Shown: in pieces, positions 15,732 to 24,608 of the stretch
Position numbering within the stretch: the first letter of the stretch is position 1
How the letters are laid out: every line of letters starts with the position of its first letter
Assembly: GCA_023398165.1 (NCBI GenBank)
Contig: JAEWSQ010000021.1
Span: 92,057-156,056 of the forward strand
From: Spirochaetota bacterium
GTDB lineage: Bacteria > Spirochaetota > Spirochaetia > Treponematales > Treponemataceae
Direction: 5' to 3'
Length of the DNA stretch: 64,000 nt
Translations under genes and position numbers: made by a program
Notes under the pieces: generated by a model
What the model saw: the letters and a program-made list of their open reading frames with translations, nothing else
Told to the model about the DNA's origin: nothing
Database searches by the model: none

Positions 15732-16901
15732 TTAACGGACAGCTTTTTTCAAAGCATCCACCATGTTCAGCTGCTCCCAGGGGAAACAGTCCCTTCCGAA
15801 ATGTCCGTATGCTGCAGTCTGCTGATATATTGGTCTTTTTAAATCAAGCGTCTTTACAATTCCTGCAGGAGTACAGTCAAAAACTCTTTTTACCGCATCC
15901 GAGATTTTCTCATCGGGAACACTGCCGGTGTCAAAAGTATCTATCATTATTGATACAGGGAAAGGAACGCCAATTGCATAGGCAAGCTGAACTTCGCACC
16001 GCTCAGCAAGCCCGGAGGCCACAACATGTTTTGCTATGTAGCGGGCCATATACGCGGCAGAACGGTCAACCTTGGAAGGATCCTTGCCGGAGAAAGCCCC
16101 GCCCCCGTGACGGCCCATACCGCCGTAGGTATCAACAATAATTTTCCGTCCGGTTAAACCGGTGTCGCCGAATGGTCCGCCTATAACAAAGCGCCCTGTA
16201 GGATTTATAAAATACTTCGTTTTTGCATCGAGCAGACCGGTTGAGCCGAGAACAGGCTTAATAATGCTTTCAATAATACCTTCTTTCAGGTCATTGTAGC
16301 TGATATCTGGATCATGCTGATGTGAAATAACAACGGTATCAAGATGTACCGGTTTATGTCCTTCATATTCAATCGTCACCTGGCTTTTAGCATCCGGCCG
16401 AAGCCATTTCATTGCCCCGCTTTTGCGCAGTTCACTCGCTTTCCGGAGAAGATTATGAGCATACATGATTGGAGAAGGCATAAGCTCCGGAGTCTCAGCA
16501 CAGGCAAAACCGAACATCATTCCCTGATCGCCTGCACCCTGCTGTCCCTCGAATTCCTTTAAGCCGTTTCCGGCAACACCCTGGTTAATATCGGGCGACT
16601 GGGCATGAATCATATTAAGAACTGCCATCGAATCGCAGTCAAGGCCGTAATCTGAATCAGTATATCCAATATCCCGTGCTATATTCCGTGCAGTCTGCTG
16701 AACATCAACAAATGTGTTGGTAGTAATTTCTCCTCCCACAAGAACAAGAGCCGTGGAAGCAAAAGTTTCACAAGCTACATGACTTTCCGGGTCATCGGAT
16801 AAGCAGGCATCGAGTACAGCATCTGAAATTTGATCGCAAAGTTTATCGGGATGCCCTTCTCCCACAGATTCTGATGTGAATAAATAGCGTTTATTGTTCA
16901 T
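15732..16901 (-). CDS. metK: S-adenosylmethionine synthetase
   Basis: MetK makes S-adenosylmethionine from methionine and ATP, the methyl donor for the RsmG enzyme in this window. The 389-residue protein carries 'GHPDKLCDQISDA' (about 15-27), the ATP-site motif 'GAGDQGMMFGFAC' (about 120) and the P-loop-like 'GGGAFSGKDPSKVDRS' (about 265). The ATG has an AAGGA Shine-Dalgarno about 9 bases upstream. The 104-base intergenic region upstream shows no S-box or other SAM riboswitch that I can recognise. nth and mscS follow closely in the same direction. Confidence 0.97.
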   Translation of the reverse strand: MNNKRYLFTSESVGEGHPDKLCDQISDAVLDACLSDDPESHVACETFASTALVLVGGEITTNTFVDVQQTARNIARDIGYTDSDYGLDCDSMAVLNMIHAQSPDINQGVAGNGLKEFEGQQGAGDQGMMFGFACAETPELMPSPIMYAHNLLRKASELRKSGAMKWLRPDAKSQVTIEYEGHKPVHLDTVVISHQHDPDISYNDLKEGIIESIIKPVLGSTGLLDAKTKYFINPTGRFVIGGPFGDTGLTGRKIIVDTYGGMGRHGGGAFSGKDPSKVDRSAAYMARYIAKHVVASGLAERCEVQLAYAIGVPFPVSIMIDTFDTGSVPDEKISDAVKRVFDCTPAGIVKTLDLKRPIYQQTAAYGHFGRDCFPWEQLNMVDALKKAVR

Positions 16902-17005
16902 GACAAATATCCTTAATTAATTTTGGTATTCTGCACTACCCAGAATTCGCATAATATAGTATACTGTTATAACCTGATTGACAAGTAGGGCTAAAGGGGG
17001 AACTA

Positions 17006-17314
17006 ATGGCCTTGTACAAAAAATATAATAAGACTCAAAAAACCTGTATTGTAACCTTTGAACTTTCGGCAGAAGCCGCTAAGGGAGCAGAAAAGGTTTG
17101 GATAGCAGGGGATTTTAACAGCTGGAGCAGCATAGATACTCCAATGAAGAAACAGAAAGACGGTTCATTCAGTATAAAAATTACCCTCGAGACAGGAAAA
17201 GAATATCAATTCAGGTACCTTGTCGACGGGAAACGGTGGGAAAACGACTGGAATGCAGATAAATATGTTCCCGCTCCATTTTCATTTACCGATAATTCTG
17301 TGGTTATTGTCTAA
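17006..17314 (+). CDS. Stand-alone glycogen-binding-type (CBM48) protein
   Basis: The protein has 102 residues and consists of a single CBM48/AMPK-type carbohydrate-binding domain. Typical features are 'VWIAGDFNSWSS' (about 34-45), 'MKKQKDGSFSIKI' and 'YQFRYLVDGKRWENDW' (about 70-85). In CBM48 domains these residues bind alpha-glucan chains. No enzyme domain is attached, so the protein may target glycogen or act as a regulatory subunit. GGGGG lies about 6 bases before the ATG. It is flanked by divergent metK and convergent apbE, a neighbourhood I also associate with treponemes. Confidence 0.88.
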   Translation: MALYKKYNKTQKTCIVTFELSAEAAKGAEKVWIAGDFNSWSSIDTPMKKQKDGSFSIKITLETGKEYQFRYLVDGKRWENDWNADKYVPAPFSFTDNSVVIV

Positions 17315-17318
17315 CCGG

Positions 17319-18341
17319 CTAACGCATACATATAAAGTCGTCATCAAGCATAGATACCGCATTTTTAATACCTTCAGAGGCATACACTTCATGGTCTTCC
17401 GTGATGAGTATGCCTTTAATGTTATTTGAGTTTAAATATTCAAGACCTTTTTTTTTCCCCAAAGCAAATACCATCGTAGACAGGGCATCTGCAGTCATGG
17501 AGGACGAATGTACAATGGTCACTGATACAAGCCCGTTCTGAACCGGATAACCTGTATTCATATCAAGAATATGATGATACATTACTCCGTCTTTTACGAA
17601 GAACCGCTCGTACACCCCTGAGGTTACAATACTCGTACTGTCTGTTTTTATGCTGATAACCGGACTTGCATTTGAGTCAAAAGGATTTTTTATACCGATA
17701 TTCCACTGTTCGCCGTTTGCTTTCTCACCGTAGGCATAAATATTACCTCCGAGATTAATAATAGCATAGGGAATACCGGCTCCGGAAATTAAACTGATAA
17801 GCTCATCTGCTGCCCATCCCTTCGCTATTCCGCCTAAATCAAGGATCATACCTTTGTCCGTCAGGTAAACAGATTGTTTCTCTGCATCTAGTTTGACTTT
17901 TAAATAATCGGTCTTCTTACGCGCTTCTTCCACCTGAACCGGGGACGGAAGAGAATCCTTTATTGAATCAAATGCGGTTATATTCCACAGGGAAACGAGC
18001 GAACCCATAACCGGGTTAAAAGCCCCGGAACTCTCCTTTGCAAAACCAAGAGAGCTGTCAATCAGATTAAATGTTCCGGCAGTCACCTTGACGGGAAAGT
18101 CTCCTGCAGCCTTATTAATGTGTGAAATTTCAGAGGAAGGAATAGTAACACTGAGCTGTCTTTCGATCTCATCGAGACGTTCAAATAGTTTTTTATACAT
18201 TTTTTCCGTACCATACTCAAAAAGCTGTATGGTACAGACTGTATTAAGCGCCGTTTCTGTTTTACTTGAAACGGGAGAAGGAGCACAGGAAATAAAAAAA
18301 GAAATGCAAAAAATGATACAAAAGAACTTCAATTTCCGCAT
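17319..18341 (-). CDS. apbE: FAD:protein FMN transferase (ApbE/Ftp) lipoprotein
   Basis: ApbE attaches FMN covalently to Ser/Thr of target proteins such as Rnf or Nqr subunits. The treponemal homologue Ftp is known to hydrolyse FAD as well. The 340-residue protein begins with a lipoprotein signal ending in 'FISCAP' (Cys at about 19), so it faces the periplasm. Family motifs are 'DLGGIAKGWAADE' (about 168-180), 'INLGGNIYAYG' and the C-terminal 'HHILDMNTGYPVQ' with 'ADALSTMVFALG' (metal and FAD site). AAGGA precedes the ATG. It lies 12 bases downstream of aspS and is probably co-transcribed with it. Confidence 0.94.
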   Translation of the reverse strand: MRKLKFFCIIFCISFFISCAPSPVSSKTETALNTVCTIQLFEYGTEKMYKKLFERLDEIERQLSVTIPSSEISHINKAAGDFPVKVTAGTFNLIDSSLGFAKESSGAFNPVMGSLVSLWNITAFDSIKDSLPSPVQVEEARKKTDYLKVKLDAEKQSVYLTDKGMILDLGGIAKGWAADELISLISGAGIPYAIINLGGNIYAYGEKANGEQWNIGIKNPFDSNASPVISIKTDSTSIVTSGVYERFFVKDGVMYHHILDMNTGYPVQNGLVSVTIVHSSSMTADALSTMVFALGKKKGLEYLNSNNIKGILITEDHEVYASEGIKNAVSMLDDDFICMR

Positions 18342-18353
18342 TTCTCTTTTTCC

Positions 18354-20141
18354 TTATTTTGTAAAACTTATGTGAAGTTCGTTCAGCTGCTGTTGGTCAA
18401 CTTCGCTCGGGCATTCATCCATTGGACTTTGAGCAAACGAGTTCTTCGGGAAAGCAATAACTTCTTTTATTGAAGTCTGTCTGCACATGAGCATTACCAG
18501 CCGGTCTAATCCCGGTGCTATTCCTCCGTGAGGCGGTGCCCCGTATTTGAATGCTTCTGTTAAAAAGCCGAATTTCTTTTCCGCCTGAGCTTCATCAAAT
18601 CCTACTATTGAGAAGATTCGTTTTTGAAGAGCAGGATCATGAATACGTATGGAACCGGAGGCAAGCTCATAGCCGTTAAGAACCAGATCGTATAAATCTC
18701 CCTTAACGCTGCCCGGATCAGATTCAAGCGTGGCATGGTATTTTTCCTGAGGCATTGTAAACATATGATGAGCGGTATCCCACTTATTTTCATCTTCGTT
18801 CCATTCGAACATGGGGAAATCCACAATCCATGCAAACGCAAATTCATCGGGATTGCACAAATTTAAATCTTTTCCAAGTTTACTTCTTACGGCACCTAAT
18901 GCGGAACACGCTGTTTTACGTTTTGCATCTGCAACAAAAAGAAGCAGATCACCCTTCTTAGCTCCAAGAGCCTTACAGATTTCTTCAGATTTACCTTCGA
19001 AGAATTTTGCTATACCGCCTTCAAGCCCTGCATCCCCTGCTTTCATCCAGGCAAGCCCTTTGGCTTTAAAGACCTTTGCCGAAGCCTCCAGTTCTTCTAT
19101 TAATTTGCGTGAATATTTTTCAGCAGCGCCGGGAACAATGAGAGCTTTCACGGCTCCGCCTGCGGCAACTGCATCTTTAAATGCCTGAAACGAGCCTATA
19201 TCGGCTAAAAAAGAGCCTTCCTGCATTTTCATATCGAAACGGAGTTCCGGTTTATCGCTGCCGTACCACTCAATGGAGTCATCATAGGCAATCCGCTGAA
19301 AATGAGAGGGAAGATCCACATTGAGAGCTTCTTTGAAAACGGCACCCATCATTCCTTCTGTCATGGCAAGAATATCGTCTCTGGAGACAAAGCTCATTTC
19401 CAAATCTATCTGGGTAAACTCAGGCTGACGGTCGCCGCGTGCATCCTCATCACGGTAGCAGCGGGCAATTTGAAAGTAGCGGTCAAACCCCGACACCATC
19501 AAAATCTGCTTATACAGCTGAGGTGACTGGGGAAGAGCATAAAACTGACCGGGATACAAACGGGAGGGAACAAGGTAATCACGCGCTCCTTCCGGAGTTG
19601 ACTTTATAAAAGTCGGTGTTTCAATTTCGTAAAAACCTTTTGAAGATAAATACTTCCGTGCAGCAAGCGCAACCGTATGTCTAAGAGCAATATTGTGCTG
19701 CATGGGAGCGGAACGTAAATCCAAATATCTGTATTTCAAGCGTAAATCTTCGTTGGGAATAACCGGCGTTCCGTCTTTCTGCTGTTCATCTATCATGAAT
19801 GGAAGGACTTCGCTTTTTGAAAGTACCAGAATCTGTTTTGCAACAACTTCAATTTCACCTGTACTCATCTCAGGATTAATCATCGAATCAGGTCGAAGTC
19901 TTACGATGCCTTCAACTGCAATGCAGTATTCCATTTTAAGCTCTAGTGCAAGATCCAATAATTCTTTGGGAGAATCAGAATCCACAACTACCTGAGTTAC
20001 GCCGTAGCGGTCTCTTAAATTAATAAAAGATATTCCGCCGTGATCTCTTTTGCGGTATACCCAGCCGTTTAACAGTATTTTTTTACCCTCATCACTTTTA
20101 CGGAGATCTCCGCACGTGTGAGTACGCTTCATTGTTTCCAT
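18354..20141 (-). CDS. aspS: Aspartyl-tRNA synthetase
   Basis: AspS charges tRNA-Asp with aspartate. The 595-residue length and the extra GAD insertion between motifs 2 and 3 fit the bacterial type. The N-terminal anticodon-binding OB fold contains 'GWVYRKRDHGGISFINLRD' (about 26-44). Class II motif 2 is near 'RCYRDEDARGDRQPEFTQ' (about 218-235) and motif 3 is 'GGIAPGLDRLVMLM' (about 540). Whether it also charges tRNA-Asn cannot be told here. The ATG at 20141 has no Shine-Dalgarno and sits six bases after a -10 box, suggesting a leaderless message. apbE follows in the same operon. Confidence 0.97.
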   Translation of the reverse strand: METMKRTHTCGDLRKSDEGKKILLNGWVYRKRDHGGISFINLRDRYGVTQVVVDSDSPKELLDLALELKMEYCIAVEGIVRLRPDSMINPEMSTGEIEVVAKQILVLSKSEVLPFMIDEQQKDGTPVIPNEDLRLKYRYLDLRSAPMQHNIALRHTVALAARKYLSSKGFYEIETPTFIKSTPEGARDYLVPSRLYPGQFYALPQSPQLYKQILMVSGFDRYFQIARCYRDEDARGDRQPEFTQIDLEMSFVSRDDILAMTEGMMGAVFKEALNVDLPSHFQRIAYDDSIEWYGSDKPELRFDMKMQEGSFLADIGSFQAFKDAVAAGGAVKALIVPGAAEKYSRKLIEELEASAKVFKAKGLAWMKAGDAGLEGGIAKFFEGKSEEICKALGAKKGDLLLFVADAKRKTACSALGAVRSKLGKDLNLCNPDEFAFAWIVDFPMFEWNEDENKWDTAHHMFTMPQEKYHATLESDPGSVKGDLYDLVLNGYELASGSIRIHDPALQKRIFSIVGFDEAQAEKKFGFLTEAFKYGAPPHGGIAPGLDRLVMLMCRQTSIKEVIAFPKNSFAQSPMDECPSEVDQQQLNELHISFTK

Positions 20142-20147
20142 TCTCTT

Positions 20148-20176
20148 ATAATATCAATTAGAAGAAGCTGTATCAA
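20148..20176 (-). promoter_or_regulatory. Promoter of aspS with leaderless geometry
   Basis: On the minus strand TTGATA (20176-20171) and TATTAT (20153-20148) are separated by 17 bases. TGA directly precedes the -10 hexamer, making it an extended -10. Six bases then lead to the aspS ATG, so the transcript would begin at the start codon. Confidence 0.6.
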
Positions 20177-20222
20177 GAGCTTGGAAACAAGGAAATTCGG
20201 TAATTACCAGTATCTAGAGATT

Positions 20223-21788
20223 CTACTTCTGCGGGAAAAGACCATTCTGCTGCCAAATTAATATTTGAGTTATAATACTTAGTGTTCCGAGGAATATTGA
20301 CCAGATTGATGAAATATTACTCCAGTAGGTGTTTATAAACGACAGGAACCAGGTAGACGGCACATCAATGCGCGACTCGCTTTCAAGTACATACTCTTTC
20401 GGCATTCTCTTGCCGTCTGCGTCATATATAAGCTCTTTACCCACTATGCTGTTTATATTATACCCGCCTGCGAGTTTTATATAATATTCACTTGTTTTAC
20501 CCGCATGAACAGGATATTTACCGGGAGCATTTACCGCTCCTGTTACCCACACGTACGCATATTTAAACGGAATAACAAGAACATCGCCGTCTTTCAGCTC
20601 TCTATCCTGTGAAAGATCGGTACTGAATAGAAATTTCCCAATATCAATTTGGGTACTTTGACCTTGCCGTACAAGATAGCAGCTGTCATAATCGGCCGCC
20701 AACGAAATTTTAAGATCTTTGTCCTTAAAAACATCACTCAGTTTTTGCCCGGTATAAAATTTATACACATACCGTCCGCTTACCTGCAACGTAGTTGCAT
20801 CGCCGCCGTTTACAGCACCCTCAAGTGTAAAAACATTCTTAAGATCCTGTTTCCCGGGAACTATAATCTGATCTCCTGTTTCCAGTTTCTCAGAGAGAAG
20901 CTGTTCATACGAGAGAATCTTATAGAGCCCCGGTTCTTTGCCCGGAGTGGAAAGTCTGAATAACTGTATATGTTCCGTATCTGCCGAAGGAAGAAGTCCC
21001 AAAGCAAAATTTTCTACAACTTCTTTTACCCCTTCCTTTTCAAGAATCTGATACTTGCCCTGTTCATATACAGCGCCGCTTATTTCAACATAGCGTTGTG
21101 CCCTCGATATCGTAATAATGTCGCCCGGCTTCACGCGCGGATTCTCTTTAAGCGAGCCTGTTTTTCTCGTTTGAAAAAAATCATAAACGACAGTTTGTCC
21201 GCCTTCGGATGTTACAGCAACATTACGCAAAGAAGATAACGGATTCGATTCAATATCTACTTCATACAGTAAATCTGACAGGCGTGATAAACCGGTTGCC
21301 GTTTTCTGTCCCGGATTCGGGTGGTATCCCTCAATTGTAACAAAGAACCGTCCCGGACTCGTTAATGTAAACTGAACACCGGACAACGGATAATTTTTCG
21401 ACACAAGAGATTCGACCTGGGTTTTAAGCTGTAAAAAAGTTTTCCCTTTGGCATTAATAGAGCCGAGGTTATGTACACGCAGATTATAAGAGGCATCGAG
21501 TGAAAGCTGTGTTGAAACTGCGGCTGTGTTCGCAAGATAAGTTAACTGGTATTCATCGCCGGGAGTCACAGGATAATCCGCCGTTGAAAGAGCCAGAAGC
21601 CGTGTATCGTAAATTTCAGGCACATACACGTTCTTTGTTTCCTGCAGATCGGCAGACTCTACAGTTGCATTTGTTTTTTCAGAGTTATTTTCTTCGTTTG
21701 TCGAAGCTGTTGCCAGAGAGTCTGCATACGTGAAATATAAACAGCTTACAGCAGTTATCAATGCGAATAGTTTTTTACACCTGTTCAT
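20223..21788 (-). CDS. Polysaccharide export protein, Wza-like, with SLBB domains
   Basis: The protein has 521 residues. A signal sequence (about 1-22) is followed by a Poly_export domain beginning 'VTPGDEYQLTYLAN' (about 73) and several SLBB-like domains. These include 'YVEISGAVYEQGKYQI' (about 230) and 'YVWVTGAVNAPGKYPV' (about 410). In Wza these build the outer-membrane exit channel for capsule or exopolysaccharide. A hydrophobic segment near the C-terminus (about 475-510) could cross a membrane. Processing is unclear: 'TAVSC' could be a relaxed lipobox with Cys at 16, or signal peptidase I could cut after 'TYA'. It overlaps the wzz-like gene upstream by 14 bases. Confidence 0.85.
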   Translation of the reverse strand: MNRCKKLFALITAVSCLYFTYADSLATASTNEENNSEKTNATVESADLQETKNVYVPEIYDTRLLALSTADYPVTPGDEYQLTYLANTAAVSTQLSLDASYNLRVHNLGSINAKGKTFLQLKTQVESLVSKNYPLSGVQFTLTSPGRFFVTIEGYHPNPGQKTATGLSRLSDLLYEVDIESNPLSSLRNVAVTSEGGQTVVYDFFQTRKTGSLKENPRVKPGDIITISRAQRYVEISGAVYEQGKYQILEKEGVKEVVENFALGLLPSADTEHIQLFRLSTPGKEPGLYKILSYEQLLSEKLETGDQIIVPGKQDLKNVFTLEGAVNGGDATTLQVSGRYVYKFYTGQKLSDVFKDKDLKISLAADYDSCYLVRQGQSTQIDIGKFLFSTDLSQDRELKDGDVLVIPFKYAYVWVTGAVNAPGKYPVHAGKTSEYYIKLAGGYNINSIVGKELIYDADGKRMPKEYVLESESRIDVPSTWFLSFINTYWSNISSIWSIFLGTLSIITQILIWQQNGLFPQK

Positions 21789-22836
21789 CTTTTTTTGATC
21801 CCTTAACTTTAAAACCGAGTTTAGCCATTGCGTCTTTATCTTTCCTAATGTTCTCTATTATGTTAAATACAAAACATAAAAATATAGCGGCAAAAAAACC
21901 TGCAGCAGAGCCTATCATACAGATTACGGCACGTGAAGGCTCGCTCTTTTTCTCAGGTATTTCTGCATATTCAAGAACCTGAAAAATGGGAGTTTCACTT
22001 TTCATGGATATTTTTAATAGCTCGTATTCCTGTCTCATCTGGGCATAAATGGCTTCCTGCATCGTCAATTCTCTCTTAAGCCGGGTAAGTTCAAGTGTTA
22101 TACGGGGTACTGTTCCGCCCTGGGATGCAATACTGCCGGCTTCAAGTTCCTGCATCTGCTTTTCTATATTATACACTTCATCCATTGCAGACTGCATCGT
22201 CTGTTCCAGGTGTTCTTTTTTTAATAGATTTTGATCAAGTCCCAGTGCTTTAAACCGCTGCTCCAAAAGGCGGACGGCGCAGTTTACAACATCGGTTGCA
22301 AATTCCTTATCAATATGCGTGTATGTTAACTCCAATATTCCTGTACCGGAAGTAAGATTCGCCTTTAAATTTTCTTTAAAAAATGCACGCTGCGTTGTTT
22401 TTGGATATTCATCAAGATTCAATTTAAAACGGTCTTTTATATCCAATTCCTCGGCCATAGCATCTAAAAAGGAATTGGTGGTCAGAAGGTAGACCGCCAG
22501 CTGTCCGTTGGAAGAACCGCTCGAAGTCGAAATTCCCATAAGACCTGCTAGAGAGCTGAGACCGCTTGATGAAAGAGCGGAAGAAAGCCCGCCGCTGCTG
22601 GAAGATCCTGAGTTTATCATCATAATCGCAGAGGCTTTATACAGATTCGGCAGATAACTTTTTTCCGGCGGAAGCTTAATTGAAATAAAAGAGTACAGCA
22701 CCACGCCGATCATGGAAATAATAGTAAAGATTATTATGAAAACTTTTCTTTTCCAAATAATCGCAAATAAATCTATAAGTGATATTTCGTCATCTTTATT
22801 ACAGTCAGAACTTTGCACTGTACTTATTTCGGACAT
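21775..22836 (-). CDS. Polysaccharide chain-length determinant protein (Wzz family)
   Basis: The 353-residue protein has two membrane segments (about 33-53 and 310-332) around a periplasmic domain with coiled coil (about 195-285), as in Wzz polysaccharide co-polymerases. A Ser/Gly-rich stretch (about 96-130) is unusual. The C-terminal cytoplasmic tail is short and no tyrosine kinase domain is attached. It would set polymer length and work with the Wza-like protein whose gene overlaps its end. GGGAG precedes the ATG. No glycosyltransferase, flippase or polymerase gene adjoins the pair, so the polymer is made by genes elsewhere. Confidence 0.88.
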   Translation of the reverse strand: MSEISTVQSSDCNKDDEISLIDLFAIIWKRKVFIIIFTIISMIGVVLYSFISIKLPPEKSYLPNLYKASAIMMINSGSSSSGGLSSALSSSGLSSLAGLMGISTSSGSSNGQLAVYLLTTNSFLDAMAEELDIKDRFKLNLDEYPKTTQRAFFKENLKANLTSGTGILELTYTHIDKEFATDVVNCAVRLLEQRFKALGLDQNLLKKEHLEQTMQSAMDEVYNIEKQMQELEAGSIASQGGTVPRITLELTRLKRELTMQEAIYAQMRQEYELLKISMKSETPIFQVLEYAEIPEKKSEPSRAVICMIGSAAGFFAAIFLCFVFNIIENIRKDKDAMAKLGFKVKGSKKDEQV

Positions 22837-22907
22837 AAAAGGCTCCCGCTACACAAACATTAAGGCTTCATTATATCTGAACAACTTGTTTTATACAATA
22901 GTTACCA

Positions 22908-23765
22908 TTAAAGCAGGAAAAACAGAGAAAAAAAGTGTAGAATACTGCCCCCAAGCACAAAAAGATGCCAGATGCAGTGGGAGTACCGGATCTTTTTAAG
23001 TGCGTAAAAAACAACTCCGATAGTGTAGGATGCTCCTCCGGATATCAAAAAAGCAAGGCTCTCTTGCGGCAGCGATTTCTTCATGGGTTTTATGGCAAAG
23101 ATTATCAGCCATCCCATGAGGATGTACATAATCACGGAAAGGAATCTGAGTCTGTTTCCAAAGACGGCATAGAATACGACACCCATAATAGCCAGAACCC
23201 ATATGATGCCGAAGATTGTCCACCCCACGGGTCCTTGCAGCGCGGTGAGACAAAACGGGGTATATGTTCCCGCTATCAGAATGTAGATCGACGAATGATC
23301 AAAAATCGAAAATACTTTTTTAGCGCCATACGGTGTTAATGCATGGTACAGCGTTGACATTAGGTATAATAAAATTAATGAAGATCCGAAAATTGAATAC
23401 CCTGTTACAAAATACGATTTCATTGCCTGAGGCGCAAGATATACAGAGCGCACCACAAGAATCACCAGAGCTGCTATTGCCAGTCCCGTTCCGATTCCGT
23501 GTGTTATAGAATTCCATATTTCTTCAGCTGCGGTGTAGCGTTTAGGAGAATTCTCATAGGAAAGCCGTTTTGCTTCTTTTTCCTTCCTTCTCTCTTCCCT
23601 CTCGTGCAGCTTCTTTATTTTATCTGAATTATCCTGAATCAGAGAAAGATTCAAATTGAACTTAATCTTGGCAATTTCTACCCTTGCGTTTTCTTTTACC
23701 ATCCGGATATCATTTTTAGCCTTCTCTTTTTTTTGCTTTCGTATATTGATTTCTTCTGATCCCAT
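22908..23765 (-). CDS. Hemolysin III / PAQR family membrane protein with N-terminal coiled coil
   Basis: The 285-residue protein has seven predicted membrane segments from about residue 90 to the end. Family motifs are 'EEIWNSITHGIG' (about 80), 'MSTLYHAL' (about 137), 'FDHSSIYILIAGTYTPF' (about 151) and the C-terminal 'HCIWHLFVLGG'. The conserved His and Asp residues are metal ligands in the related adiponectin receptors. The first 75 residues are an extra, highly charged, Lys/Glu/Arg-rich helix that ordinary bacterial HlyIII proteins (about 215 residues) lack. The true function of the family is uncertain despite its name. GGGAGG precedes the ATG. Confidence 0.9.
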   Translation of the reverse strand: MGSEEINIRKQKKEKAKNDIRMVKENARVEIAKIKFNLNLSLIQDNSDKIKKLHEREERRKEKEAKRLSYENSPKRYTAAEEIWNSITHGIGTGLAIAALVILVVRSVYLAPQAMKSYFVTGYSIFGSSLILLYLMSTLYHALTPYGAKKVFSIFDHSSIYILIAGTYTPFCLTALQGPVGWTIFGIIWVLAIMGVVFYAVFGNRLRFLSVIMYILMGWLIIFAIKPMKKSLPQESLAFLISGGASYTIGVVFYALKKIRYSHCIWHLFVLGGSILHFFSLFFLL

Positions 23766-23813
23766 CTTTGACCTCCCGCGATGCAGCAGTAAAATACAGT
23801 GATTTGCAGAAAA

Positions 23814-24608
23814 TCATTCATGTCTGTTTCTCATTTCATGCAGAAGAATGCCGGCAGCCACTGATACATTAAGACTGTCTATTTTCCCGCATGTGGGAAT
23901 AGAAACTATAGTATCGCACGTTTCTTTTAAAAGCCTTGCTATGCCAGAGCCCTCGCTCCCGAGAACAAGAACAACCCGCGATGGGAACGATAATGATGTA
24001 ACACTATCCCCGCCCGCATCGGCTCCGTAAATCCAAAAACCTGCTTTCTTTAAAAGTTCGACAGAACGCACAAGATTTTGAACAATACACACAGGAACCC
24101 AGGAACTTGCACCGGCGCTCGAGCGGTCAATCACCTCGCTCTCCACAGCGCTCCGGCGTTCAGGCATTATAACAAGCTCTGCACCAAACTGATCGCAGCT
24201 TCGCAACACAGCTCCTACATTATGAGGATCTGTTATTGAATCCAGTACAACAACTATTGAACGATTCTCTTGTGTATTAGACGCAGAAACCCGGGAAATG
24301 TATGCATTTAAATCAACATAATTATACTTTTTTTCAGCCTCGCCTTCGACAGTGAGAACGGCACCCCTGTGTTCCTGTGTTGTTTTGGGTAAAGACGATA
24401 CAAGGGAATTCAAAACAGAATCAGAAACCATTTTTATCTGAACACCGCATTCCCCGGCCTTTTCCATTATTTTCTTAACCCTGGGACCGGGTTTATCAAT
24501 GTAGAGGCACAGTATTTCAGACGGAGCTGATTTGCTTTTTAAAGAAGCCTCTGTATAACTCTTTAATTTTTCTTCGATAGCATGAAAACCGGTTATTGTC
24601 CGCAGCAT
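23814..24608 (-). CDS. rlmB: TrmH/SpoU family rRNA 2'-O-methyltransferase (RlmB-like)
   Basis: The enzyme is a SPOUT methyltransferase, probably methylating the 2'-OH of G2251 in 23S rRNA. In 264 residues it has an N-terminal substrate-binding domain and the knotted catalytic domain. Motif 1 is 'LDSITDPHNVGAVLRSCDQFG' in outline (about 135-155), motif 2 'LGSEGSGIARLL' (about 210) and motif 3 'SLNVSVAAGILLHEM' (about 242). The start is placed at the Met at 24608, which begins the usual 'GFHAIEE' N-terminus; the longer frame runs further into ychJ. It still overlaps ychJ by 16 bases, indicating coupling. Other TrmH-type targets are possible. Confidence 0.88.
   Translation of the reverse strand: MLRTITGFHAIEEKLKSYTEASLKSKSAPSEILCLYIDKPGPRVKKIMEKAGECGVQIKMVSDSVLNSLVSSLPKTTQEHRGAVLTVEGEAEKKYNYVDLNAYISRVSASNTQENRSIVVVLDSITDPHNVGAVLRSCDQFGAELVIMPERRSAVESEVIDRSSAGASSWVPVCIVQNLVRSVELLKKAGFWIYGADAGGDSVTSLSFPSRVVLVLGSEGSGIARLLKETCDTIVSIPTCGKIDSLNVSVAAGILLHEMRNRHE

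Noticed and set aside
16902..17005. Possible SAM riboswitch before metK
   Set aside because: The 104-base gap shows only a normal Shine-Dalgarno and AT-rich sequence; I could find no S-box, SAM-II or SMK-like pairing.
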